The translations under genes and the position numbers were made by a program. From Candidatus Peregrinibacteria bacterium CG_4_10_14_0_2_um_filter_43_11 (GTDB lineage: Bacteria; Patescibacteriota; Gracilibacteria; UM-FILTER-43-11), in assembly GCA_002792495.1 (NCBI GenBank), contig PFOK01000132.1, positions 1-6,724 of the forward strand: a DNA stretch of 6,724 nt, in the 5' to 3' direction. Below, in pieces: positions 1-5,184 of the stretch (the stretch's first letter is position 1; every line of letters begins with the position of its first letter). The notes under the pieces are model-generated. The model had not been told where the DNA came from, ran no database searches, and worked only from the letters and a program-made list of their open reading frames with translations.

Positions 1-11
1 AAATAATGGGC

Positions 12-83
12 AAAGGGATTTCTTCCCCACCTGCTTCAGGCGGGTCGAAATGACGAATGGGATTATACTATTCCAGCTATAAG
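12..83. repeat. Left copy of a perfect 72-bp inverted repeat
   Basis: These 72 bases are the exact reverse complement of 6653-6724, with no mismatch on hand comparison. Identity stops at base 84 (a, against t in the partner). The outer 45 bases or so match the dispersed family seen again near 5035 and 6573: a ggatttc side, a palindromic centre containing cctgcttcagg, then tcgaaatgacg. The inner 27 bases (from aatggg to ctataag) occur only in these two copies. The right copy runs into the window edge, so its true outer limit is unknown. Confidence 0.95.
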
Positions 84-196
84 ATAGAGAAAATGGGTTT
101 TTTCCGATTCTTTTATGCTGGTTATTTTTTGCATTAGAATTTCCGTCGTTCATGTTTTTTTGTTTATTTTTCGCGCATCCCGCCCATTGTAAATTG

Positions 197-202
197 TATA
201 AT
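197..202 (+). promoter_or_regulatory. Isolated TATAAT box, possible upstream promoter of the aro leader
   Basis: A perfect TATAAT lies here but no good -35 hexamer sits 16-18 bases upstream (CGCATC at 174-179). If used, transcription would start near 209, and the mRNA would include the 214-234 hairpin and the GGAG at 291-294 before the leader ORF. It is an alternative to the better TTGACA promoter at 263-290. Confidence 0.3.
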
Positions 203-210
203 AGGAGGTG

Positions 211-241
211 GGGATTCCTGACCTAATCAGGAATGACGATA
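211..241. repeat. Short palindromic repeat unit (8-bp stem)
   Basis: attcctga (214-221) and tcaggaat (227-234) form a perfect 8-bp stem with a 5-base loop, preceded by ggg and followed by gacga. The pattern ggattcc...ggaatgacg resembles the ggatttc...gaaatgacg units elsewhere in the window, so I read it as a diverged member of that family. There is no T-tract, so it is unlikely to be a terminator. Confidence 0.55.
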
Positions 242-262
242 TGGAGGATTTTTCAATTCAAT

Positions 263-290
263 TTGACAAATACCTCAAAATCATTATCAT
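263..290 (+). promoter_or_regulatory. Candidate promoter of the aro leader (TTGACA-16-TATCAT)
   Basis: The -35 hexamer TTGACA (263-268) is a perfect consensus. After 16 bases comes TATCAT (285-290), five of six matches to the -10 consensus. The predicted start is near 297, only about 3 bases before the leader ORF ATG at 300, so the leader would be translated from a nearly leaderless mRNA. The GGAG at 291-294, well placed as a ribosome binding site, would then lie upstream of the start and be unused. If transcription begins further upstream, for example from 197-202, the GGAG would work normally. Confidence 0.55.
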
Positions 291-299
291 GGAGTCATT

Positions 300-353
300 A
301 TGACACATTCGAGCACCAACACTTTTGGTTTTTATTTCTATTTTACCCGCTGA
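300..353 (+). CDS. Phe/Tyr-rich leader peptide of the aro operon attenuator
   Basis: The ORF encodes 17 residues, MTHSSTNTFGFYFYFTR, ending in TGA at 351-353. Residues 9-15 are F-G-F-Y-F-Y-F, so six of seven consecutive codons are Phe or Tyr. GGAG lies 5 bases before the ATG. The first large gene downstream makes DAHP synthase, the entry enzyme for Phe and Tyr synthesis. Established parallels are the Phe-rich leader peptides of E. coli pheA and pheST, which sense charged tRNA-Phe by ribosome stalling. Here the peptide itself probably has no other function. The stop codon falls inside the loop of the 347-357 hairpin and just before the strand that would form an antiterminator, the spacing needed for attenuation. 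The alternative is chance in AT-rich DNA, but the coincidence of aromatic run, stop position, terminator and downstream gene argues against that. Confidence 0.75.
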   Translation: MTHSSTNTFGFYFYFTR

Positions 354-396
354 GCGGTCGTTGTGTGCTATATCCATTTCACTTACTAACGTCCGC
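347..396 (+). promoter_or_regulatory. Attenuator: pause hairpin and antiterminator strands
   Basis: Strand 2 (gcgg, 354-357) can pair in two ways. With ccgc at 347-350 it makes a small hairpin around the leader stop codon. With ccgc at 393-396 it starts a longer helix: gcgg/ccgc, a t-t mismatch, then cgttg (359-363) with taacg (387-391), and perhaps gt/ac further in. This second helix consumes the left arm of the terminator (392-396), so it is an antiterminator. A ribosome stalled on the aromatic codons (324-344) leaves 354 onward free. A ribosome at the stop codon (351-353) covers it, allowing termination. The pairings were read by eye, without energy calculation. Confidence 0.6.
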
Positions 397-417
397 ACTT
401 ATAAGGCGGATTTTTTT
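392..417 (+). terminator. Intrinsic terminator of the aro leader (attenuator)
   Basis: tccgc (392-396) pairs with gcgga (406-410). The helix can extend past a bulged a397 with ct/ag around a TATA loop. Seven T residues follow directly (411-417). It lies 38 bases after the leader peptide stop and well before aroF, so it would end transcription early unless the antiterminator forms. Confidence 0.7.
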
Positions 418-537
418 AATTTTTAATTATCAATTTTAAATTTTAAAACTAAACATAATGATATTTACCATGAGATTCAAAAAATAGTTTCAAATGGGTA
501 ATATGTTTAGAAATTATAAATTTAAAATTAAAAATTT
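418..537. repeat. Long AT-rich imperfect inverted repeat in the aro leader
   Basis: Outer arms aatttttaatt (418-428) and aattaaaaatt (526-536) are exact reverse complements. Inner arms ctaaacat (449-456) and atgtttag (503-510) are also exact, with partial ttaaattt and ttacc matches between. The roughly 120-base segment is almost pure A/T and could fold into one long hairpin immediately after the terminator T-tract. It could be RNA structure in the leader, or a small inserted element. I see no promoter or gene of standard size in it. Confidence 0.5.
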
Positions 538-541
538 ATCA

Positions 542-658
542 ATGCTTCGTCATTTTTATTATTACAAAAAGGCTTATCGCTATTATCAGAGATTTACTTC
601 TCTCACTCCTTTTTGTAACTTAATTTTAATGACATGCAAACCACCACTATTTCTTTAA
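542..658 (+). CDS. Possible second, Tyr-rich leader ORF before aroF
   Basis: ATG at 542 opens a 38-codon frame ending in TAA at 656-658. Its early part contains HFYYYKKAYRYYQRF: eight aromatic residues in 15, including six Tyr codons (557-565, 575-577, 581-586). The frame ends 11 bases before the ATG at 670 that best fits the DAHP synthase family, so it could also be coupled to that start. It spans the 562-618 hairpin, so ribosomes stalled at the Tyr codons would disturb that structure. The frame could begin earlier at ATG 503, and no Shine-Dalgarno is seen. Caution: TAT and TTT codons are expected in AT-rich sequence, and the rest of the peptide looks like random translation. If real, it is a Tyr sensor in series with the Phe/Tyr leader. 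Confidence 0.35.
   Translation: MLRHFYYYKKAYRYYQRFTSLTPFCNLILMTCKPPLFL
562..618 (+). promoter_or_regulatory. Stem-loop just upstream of aroF
   Basis: ttacaaaaagg (562-572) and cctttttgtaa (608-618) are perfect 11-bp arms. A smaller hairpin lies inside (agaga 588-592 with tctct 599-603). The stem ends 15 bases before ATG 634 and 51 before ATG 670. No clear T-tract follows, so it is more likely an RNA structure affecting translation or transcript stability than a terminator. Its left arm overlaps the Tyr codons of the second small ORF. Confidence 0.55.
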
Positions 659-669
659 CTTTTAATCCT

Positions 670-1668
670 ATGATTGTAGTAATGAAAAACACCGCCACCC
701 GCGACATGGTCGACAGGGTACTCGCGGTTATCGAAGCACACGAATTAAAAGGGGAGCCGATGTTCGGCACTCAACGTGTTGCTATTGGTGTATTGGGCGA
801 CAAAGACCGGCTCGATGAAGGTCACCTTCTTCGTCTGCCCGGCGTAAAAGAAATTCTACGCGTTAGTAAACCGTACAAAAAAGTCAGTCGGGAATACAAA
901 CCCGAAAATACAGTTGTCACCATCAACGATTCTGTTCAATTTGGCAACGGAACACCGGTCATCATCGCCGGTCCTTGCAGTGTGGAATCCGAAGATCGTC
1001 TTTTGGAAATCGCGGAAAATGTAAAAAAATTAGGCGCTCACATGTTGCGCGGTGGTGCTTTTAAGCCTCGCACTTCCCCTTACGCTTTTCAGGGTCATGG
1101 ATTGGAAGGATTGAAAATTCTTAAACGGGTTAGCGAAAAAACAGGTCTTCCTATTGTTACCGAAATTCTTTCCGTTCACGACCTTGAAGCGTTTGATGAA
1201 TACGTTGATATGATTCAGATCGGTTCACGCAATATGCACAACTTTGATCTGATTACCAAGGTCGCCCGATTAGGAAAGCCAATGCTCCTCAAGCGCGGAA
1301 TGTCTGCCACCTTGGAAGAATTTTTGCTCGCGGCGGAATACATCCTCAACGAAGGCAATGATCAGGTGGTGCTGTGCGAACGCGGTATCCGTACTTACGA
1401 ACAATCCACGCGCAATATTTTAGATTTGAATTCGCTCGCTTTGGTCAAAATCATTTCTCATCTCCCTATTATTGCCGACCCAAGTCACGCGGCAGGACGA
1501 TACGATATTGTGCCCCAGCTTGCGGTCGCTTCACTCGCCACAGGCGCGGATGGATTGATTGTGGAAGTTCACAATGAACCGGACAAAGCACTTTCCGACG
1601 GAAAACAATCGCTCACTTTTGAATCTTTTGATAAACTGATGGCACGAGTCTCTAATTTGATTCAATGA
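670..1668 (+). CDS. aroF: 3-deoxy-7-phosphoheptulonate (DAHP) synthase, type I-beta, with regulatory domain
   Basis: The enzyme condenses phosphoenolpyruvate with erythrose 4-phosphate to DAHP, the first committed shikimate step, in the cytoplasm. Numbering from ATG 634: residues 13-85 form the ferredoxin-like (ACT-like) regulatory domain, opening MIVVMK as Thermotoga maritima DAHP synthase opens MIVVLK; residues 95-344 are the TIM barrel. Visible motifs are GPCS (113-116), KPRTSPY (144-150), LLKRG (218-222), DPSH (282-285) and EVHNEP (311-316). The predicted metal ligands Cys115, His285, Glu311 and Asp322 are all present. I chose ATG 670 because the family starts there; the in-frame ATG 634 adds 12 residues without family resemblance. 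Neither start has a Shine-Dalgarno. The regulatory domain in relatives binds Tyr/Phe, so feedback inhibition is likely alongside the upstream attenuator. It overlaps aroB by 4 nt. Confidence 0.96.
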   Translation: MIVVMKNTATRDMVDRVLAVIEAHELKGEPMFGTQRVAIGVLGDKDRLDEGHLLRLPGVKEILRVSKPYKKVSREYKPENTVVTINDSVQFGNGTPVIIAGPCSVESEDRLLEIAENVKKLGAHMLRGGAFKPRTSPYAFQGHGLEGLKILKRVSEKTGLPIVTEILSVHDLEAFDEYVDMIQIGSRNMHNFDLITKVARLGKPMLLKRGMSATLEEFLLAAEYILNEGNDQVVLCERGIRTYEQSTRNILDLNSLALVKIISHLPIIADPSHAAGRYDIVPQLAVASLATGADGLIVEVHNEPDKALSDGKQSLTFESFDKLMARVSNLIQ

Positions 1669-2696
1669 GCGACATTGTTTTAAAAACCGATCACGGAATT
1701 TCGCGGGTGCGAATTCAATCGGGTGGCTTAGCCACTTTGTGGAAAATGATGAAAAAAGCTCACCCCTCCTCGCGTTTTGTGGTGCTTACCGATGTCTCTA
1801 TTTACCGAATTTATGATAAGGAAATCGAAAAGCAGTTTCCCAAGGCATTGATTTTGAAAATTCCTTCCGGCGAAAAGCAGAAGCAAATGGAAACGGTTAT
1901 GATGCTTGCTGAAAAAATGCTGAATGAAGGCATTACCAAATGCGACGTTTTGATCGGCTTTGGAGGAGGTGTGATCACCGATATCGCCGGATTCATAGCT
2001 TCTATTTACATGCGCGGTATGCCTTTTGTTGCCGTTCCCACTTCTTTACTTTGTATGGTGGACGCGGCGATTGGAGGCAAGAACGGCGTGGATTTTAAAG
2101 CCAAAAATATTTTGGGAACCATTTACCTTCCTGAGCTTGTTTTGATCGATCCGATGTTGCTTGAAAAGTGTCCGCAAAAATACATCGACTGCAGTATGGG
2201 CGAAATTGTGAAGTACGCGGTTACGCTCGACACCGGTTTGCTTCGTGATTTTCGAAAAACGCCTCTGAATTTGGAAAAAATCATCAAAAAATCCGTCCAA
2301 GCCAAAGTGCGCGTGGTTCGTCAGGATCTTAAAGAAAGTCATTTGCGCAAAGTTCTTAATTTCGGTCACACGTTTGGTCATGCCATTGAAGAAAAAAGCG
2401 CCTACAAGCTTTCTCACGGAGAGGCGATCAGCATTGGCATGATGTTGGCGAATCGCGTCGCACAGAAGCTGAAGAAGCAAAAGCCGTCTATCGGGGAAAA
2501 AGTGGAAGCCATTTTAAAGCTTTTCCATCTTCCCACCACTTTACCCAAAGGGATGACGATTGATGGCCTGGTCGATTTGATGAAAAAGGATAAAAAGCGT
2601 CACGGAAAAACCATCGATTTTGTGATCATCACCACATTGGGTCGTACAGAAATCATTTCGTTAACACTGAGTCAATTGGTTAAATTGGTTAAATAA
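1665..2696 (+). CDS. aroB: 3-dehydroquinate synthase
   Basis: This NAD- and divalent-metal-dependent cytoplasmic enzyme turns DAHP into 3-dehydroquinate, the second shikimate step. At 343 residues it has the usual length. Visible motifs are PSGEK (67-71), the glycine-rich NAD-binding stretch GFGGGVITDIAGF (98-110), PTSLLCMVDAAIGGKNGVD (125-143), GEIVKYA (179-185), NFGHTFGHAIE (232-242) and LSHGEA (249-254). By comparison with the Aspergillus domain structure, Glu180, His235 and His251 should bind the metal and His239 is the active-site histidine; all are present. The start ATG overlaps the aroF stop as ATGA, so translation is probably coupled and both enzymes share the aro leader control. No further aro genes follow, so the rest of the pathway must be encoded elsewhere. 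Confidence 0.96.
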   Translation: MSDIVLKTDHGISRVRIQSGGLATLWKMMKKAHPSSRFVVLTDVSIYRIYDKEIEKQFPKALILKIPSGEKQKQMETVMMLAEKMLNEGITKCDVLIGFGGGVITDIAGFIASIYMRGMPFVAVPTSLLCMVDAAIGGKNGVDFKAKNILGTIYLPELVLIDPMLLEKCPQKYIDCSMGEIVKYAVTLDTGLLRDFRKTPLNLEKIIKKSVQAKVRVVRQDLKESHLRKVLNFGHTFGHAIEEKSAYKLSHGEAISIGMMLANRVAQKLKKQKPSIGEKVEAILKLFHLPTTLPKGMTIDGLVDLMKKDKKRHGKTIDFVIITTLGRTEIISLTLSQLVKLVK

Positions 2697-2734
2697 TCCG
2701 AATCGGATTTGTTATGTTCCTTTTGTTTTTTAAG
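2695..2734 (+). terminator. Possible weak terminator after aroB
   Basis: aatccg (2695-2700) and cggatt (2704-2709) form a 6-bp stem with a 3-base loop overlapping the aroB stop codon. A T-rich stretch ending in ttttgtttttt follows, but several bases separate it from the stem. Termination here would be inefficient; I am not certain of the role. Confidence 0.35.
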
Positions 2735-2795
2735 CCCTTTTATAACTTGGCAAATCCGAGATATTCCGAATTGTAATTTCCTTATAACTACCAAA

Positions 2796-2839
2796 GGCGC
2801 GATTACACAATCGCGCTGGCGAAGATTGCAATCATCGCC
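2796..2839. repeat. Two adjacent hairpins between aroB and rdgB
   Basis: Hairpin one is gcgcgatt (2797-2804) with aatcgcgc (2809-2816), loop acac. Hairpin two is ggcga (2818-2822) with tcgcc (2835-2839), continuing past an a-a mismatch into gatt/aatc. They abut with almost no spacer and share a gatt...aatc core, like a paired REP unit. No T-tract follows. A weak promoter reading (TTGCAA 2826-2831, TATTAA 2850-2855) overlaps hairpin two. Confidence 0.5.
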
Positions 2840-2899
2840 TTCAGTGACATATTAAATTTAAATCAAAGTATTTTTTAATGCCACTTGAATCGAATCTTT

Positions 2900-3556
2900 A
2901 TGAAAATTCTCATCGCCACCCACAATCAAGGAAAATTCAATGAACTCATGGAGGTTCTTCATGTTTTGCCATTTGAGTTTGTATCATTAACCGATCTCGG
3001 CATCAGCTCCGATGTGGATGAAAATGGGGCGACGTATGAAGATAATGCGATCATCAAAGCGGAGCATTTCGGCAAACTCGCCAATCTTCCCACCATTGCG
3101 GATGATTCCGGTATTCATATCGACGCATTATCCGGGAAATTGGGCGTTCATACCCGTCGTTGGGGCGCGGGTGTGCAGGCATCCGACAAAGAGTGGCTTG
3201 ATTATTTCCTCAAACGCATGGAGAACGAATCGAATCGAAAAGCGGAATTCATCTCCGTTATCGCGTTTTACAATCCCCACGAAATCGGACAGGTACAACC
3301 TCCACTTCCTAAAGGTGAACAAGCGCTTGTTAACCTTCAGAGTGGGGTTATCACTTTCCGCGGTGAATGCAAAGGCGTCATCCTCCATCAACCTCAGGTT
3401 GACCTCGAGCCCGGCATTCCTCTTTCGGCCGTTTTTTTGCCCGAAGGCAAGGACTATGTCTTTTCCGCGTTGAGCAAAGATGAAAAAAACTCCATCTCTC
3501 ATCGGGGAAAAGCAATCCATCAGTGCGTGACATACTTAAATACAGTTCATGAATAA
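2900..3556 (+). CDS. rdgB: Non-canonical purine NTP pyrophosphatase (RdgB/HAM1 family)
   Basis: The family hydrolyses dITP, XTP and ITP to monophosphates plus pyrophosphate, keeping deaminated purines out of DNA and RNA. Visible motifs, numbered from ATG 2900: THNQGK (7-12) at the start, ENGATYEDNAIIKA (41-54), ADDSG (67-71) with the catalytic Asp69, and SHRGKA (200-205). I chose ATG 2900 because family members begin MKI-L-ATHN; an upstream TTG at 2885 would add five residues. The protein is 218 residues, longer than the usual 190-200. The excess matches residues 133-150, encoded by a palindromic DNA segment (separate entry). The usual FGYDP(I/V)F motif is replaced by GIPLSAVF (172-179), so substrate preference may differ. 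The family assignment itself is firm. No Shine-Dalgarno is visible. Confidence 0.92.
   Translation: MKILIATHNQGKFNELMEVLHVLPFEFVSLTDLGISSDVDENGATYEDNAIIKAEHFGKLANLPTIADDSGIHIDALSGKLGVHTRRWGAGVQASDKEWLDYFLKRMENESNRKAEFISVIAFYNPHEIGQVQPPLPKGEQALVNLQSGVITFRGECKGVILHQPQVDLEPGIPLSAVFLPEGKDYVFSALSKDEKNSISHRGKAIHQCVTYLNTVHE
3297..3349. repeat. Palindromic element inserted in frame within rdgB
   Basis: The centre is a perfect 14-base palindrome, aacaagcgcttgtt (3318-3331). Pairing continues outward: aaggt (3312-3316) with acctt (3333-3337), ct/ag (3309-3310 with 3339-3340), then ccact (3302-3306) with agtgg (3341-3345) and aacc (3297-3300) with ggtt (3346-3349). About 23 base pairs form, broken by two mismatches and small bulges. 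It encodes residues 133-150 (QPPLPKGEQALVNLQSGV), where relatives have a shorter loop. The geometry resembles Rickettsia palindromic elements, which insert in frame into genes. Confidence 0.65.
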
Positions 3557-3560
3557 TCGG

Positions 3561-3590
3561 TTGCTTTATCGTCTCATATTTTGTTAGAAT
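3561..3590 (+). promoter_or_regulatory. Promoter of the Smr-domain gene
   Basis: TTGCTT (3561-3566) and TAGAAT (3585-3590) are separated by 18 bases. The -10 box is extended, with TG at 3583-3584 followed directly by the hexamer after one base shift in reading. The predicted start is near 3597, giving a leader of about 16 bases without Shine-Dalgarno. The promoter lies just after the rdgB stop. Confidence 0.55.
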
Positions 3591-3612
3591 GAGCCCTTTT
3601 TAATCTATTTTT

Positions 3613-4011
3613 ATGGATGTTGCCCCTGATGATGATGCGGAAGACTTTGATGACCTTCTGAGTGAAAACTTAGGTAGCTTAGATACAACGGCTTGGGAGG
3701 TTGTGTTGGGTGAAAAAATGGCAGGTCTTGCGGAACAATCCGTTCCTCAGGCCACTTTGGATTTACACGGTGTTCGTGTGGGGGATGCTTTTGAAAGAGT
3801 GGCTACTTTTTTACTCGACCAAAGGGAAAAAGTAGCAAAGGTGGTTTTGATTATTACCGGAAAGGGGATTCATTCTCGGCAAAAAGGAGTATTATTGGTT
3901 GCGATCAGAAGGCAGTTGCATCGTCTTCAAAAAAAAGACGGGCCGGTTCACAATTTTGATGCTGATTGTGGAGGGGGAGCGTTTTTAGTCCGGCTTAAAC
4001 CACAGCGCTAA
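3613..4011 (+). CDS. Small Smr-domain protein (MutS2 C-terminal-like)
   Basis: The 132-residue protein has an acidic N-terminus (residues 2-17 rich in Asp/Glu) and a C-terminal Smr domain from about residue 46. Domain motifs are LDLHG (49-53), TGKGIHS (82-88) and the glycine-rich GGGAFLVRL (120-128), in the expected order and spacing. Smr domains occur at the end of MutS2 and as stand-alone proteins, and several are nucleases acting on RNA or branched DNA, with the DLHG and TGKG motifs in the active site. The substrate here cannot be inferred. There is no MutS part, so it should not be called MutS2. It lies between rdgB and xer with its own promoter, in a run of nucleic-acid maintenance genes. 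No Shine-Dalgarno. Confidence 0.88.
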   Translation: MDVAPDDDAEDFDDLLSENLGSLDTTAWEVVLGEKMAGLAEQSVPQATLDLHGVRVGDAFERVATFLLDQREKVAKVVLIITGKGIHSRQKGVLLVAIRRQLHRLQKKDGPVHNFDADCGGGAFLVRLKPQR

Positions 4012-4035
4012 CATTCCATTTTTTGTTTAATCCCG

Positions 4036-4041
4036 TATAAT
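4036..4041 (+). promoter_or_regulatory. -10 box of the xer promoter
   Basis: A perfect TATAAT lies 24 bases before the xer ATG, predicting a start near 4048 and an 18-base leader without Shine-Dalgarno. The matching -35 position (4013-4018, ATTCCA) is poor. It lies in the short gap after the Smr gene stop. Confidence 0.5.
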
Positions 4042-4065
4042 GTTGGGTGCTTTACCATAATAAAA

Positions 4066-4986
4066 ATGAAATTAAGCGATGCCATTCAACAATTTCTCGA
4101 ACATTGCGAAATCGACAAAAACCAATCGCAAAAAACACTCATCAGTTATGAACATCACCTGAAGCGTTTTTTGGAATTTGTCGGGGAAATTGAGCTTTCA
4201 AAAATCGATTTGAATCTGATTAAAAGATACCGTCTTTTTTTGAATCGTTTTGAGTTTCGGCCAAACGAATTTTTGGATGTAAAAACCCAGGCTCATCACA
4301 TGATCGCTTTGCGGGCGTTTTTAAAGTATTGTGCCAAGCAAGACTGGGAAACACTGGCGGCGGAAAAAATAGAACTGCCAAAAACCGAACAACGAACCGT
4401 TGAATACCTTAGTCGTGATGAATTGGAACGATTGTTTGCCGCGGTGGATACGGAAAAAATAAACGGATTGCGCAACCGGGCCATTATGGAACTTTTGTAC
4501 AGTACGGGTTTGCGTATTAGCGAGCTTGTTTCTCTTAATCGTGATCAGGTGAACTTGGAACGGGGGGAATTTCAGGTTCGCGGTAAGGGCAAAAAAATGC
4601 GCATCGTTTTCCTCTCCGACCGTGCGAAGGAGTGGGTAAGTCGCTATTTGGTCGCGCGTGACGATAATTTTGACCCGCTTTTTTTGAGTCATCGCCGTTC
4701 GCGTCAAAAAACGGACGAAGATTTGGATGTTAAAGGGGCTCATCGTCGACTTACCGCTTACACCATCGAAGAAATGGTTAGGAACACCGCCTGCCGGGCG
4801 GGTCTTGTAAAAAAAGTCACGCCTCATACCCTGCGTCATTCCTTTGCCACCGAACTTCTTATCAACGGCGCCGACATTCGTTCCGTTCAGGAGATGCTCG
4901 GGCATTCCAGCATCACGACAACTCAGATCTACACGCACATCACGAACAAAAAGTTACGGGAGATTCATGAGAAATTTCATCGGTGA
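4066..4986 (+). CDS. XerC/XerD-type tyrosine recombinase
   Basis: The 306-residue protein has the usual Xer length and two-domain plan: an N-terminal SAM-like core-binding domain (about 1-92) and a C-terminal catalytic domain (about 112-306). All catalytic residues are visible: Arg150 in TGLRISEL, Lys174 in VRGKGKK, His254 and Arg257 in HTLRHSFA, His280 in LGHSS, and the nucleophile Tyr289 in TQIYTH. By family knowledge it resolves chromosome dimers at a dif site, although Xer-like enzymes also integrate mobile elements. I cannot separate XerC from XerD, or a single-recombinase XerH-like system, by eye. Its position among conserved genes favours a housekeeping role; its position next to a repeat-bounded toxin-antitoxin cassette leaves a mobile role open. 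It has its own -10 box and no Shine-Dalgarno. Confidence 0.93.
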   Translation: MKLSDAIQQFLEHCEIDKNQSQKTLISYEHHLKRFLEFVGEIELSKIDLNLIKRYRLFLNRFEFRPNEFLDVKTQAHHMIALRAFLKYCAKQDWETLAAEKIELPKTEQRTVEYLSRDELERLFAAVDTEKINGLRNRAIMELLYSTGLRISELVSLNRDQVNLERGEFQVRGKGKKMRIVFLSDRAKEWVSRYLVARDDNFDPLFLSHRRSRQKTDEDLDVKGAHRRLTAYTIEEMVRNTACRAGLVKKVTPHTLRHSFATELLINGADIRSVQEMLGHSSITTTQIYTHITNKKLREIHEKFHR

Positions 4987-4998
4987 ACCGGAGAAATT

Positions 4999-5016
4999 GA
5001 GGTGTACCTCCTTTTT
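4999..5016 (+). terminator. Likely terminator of xer
   Basis: gagg (4999-5002) pairs with cctc (5007-5010) around a tgta loop, followed after one base by five Ts and then gtt. The stem is short, so efficiency is uncertain. It lies 13 bases after the xer stop. Confidence 0.5.
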
Positions 5017-5034
5017 GTTCACTCATGCCGGGCC

Positions 5035-5147
5035 AAAGGGATTTCCCTACCCGATTTCATCGGTCCTCGAAATGACGATTGGTTGTGTGTCATTTCGAAC
5101 TGCCTCTTTCGCCTGAGGCGGATACTGTGGACAGGCCGGAATCCCTT
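5035..5147. repeat. Cluster of two opposed dispersed-repeat copies
   Basis: A plus-oriented copy runs from aaagggatttcc (5035) to cgaaatgacg (about 5077). A minus-oriented copy follows from gtcatttcgaa (5089) to ggaatccctt (5147), with a cgcctgaggcg palindrome inside. Bases 5050-5084 are identical over 35 bases, in the same orientation, to 6584-6618 beyond the abiE genes. This is the same family as the window-end repeats. I see no gene in the gap between xer and abiEi. Confidence 0.85.
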
Positions 5148-5155
5148 CGCTTTTC

Positions 5156-5184
5156 TTGTTTTTCGAATAAGGTTATGATATAAT
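5156..5184 (+). promoter_or_regulatory. abiE promoter, apparently giving a leaderless mRNA
   Basis: TTGTTT (5156-5161), a 17-base spacer and a perfect TATAAT (5179-5184) make the strongest promoter in the window. The expected start, seven bases after the -10 box, is 5191, which is the A of the abiEi ATG. Translation would therefore begin at the 5' end of the mRNA. No Shine-Dalgarno is present. Confidence 0.7.

Noticed and set aside
233..439. 68-codon plus-strand ORF across the aro leader
   Set aside because: It has no family resemblance or ribosome binding site, begins inside a repeat unit, and runs through the attenuator and terminator. Its aromatic residues come from reading the leader peptide region in another frame.
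84..633. T-box or amino-acid riboswitch in the aro leader
   Set aside because: I looked for a T-box 14-nt motif and specifier loop and saw none. The evidence supports leader-peptide attenuation instead.
2046..2480. 144-codon minus-strand ORF
   Set aside because: It is antisense to conserved aroB motifs, and the peptide shows no family features.
3012..3473. 153-codon plus-strand ORF overlapping rdgB
   Set aside because: It lies in another frame of a clear RdgB gene and has no recognisable domain or start signal.
4321..4938. 205-codon minus-strand ORF
   Set aside because: It is antisense to the xer catalytic domain, where all active-site residues are on the plus strand. The long open frame is a codon-use shadow.
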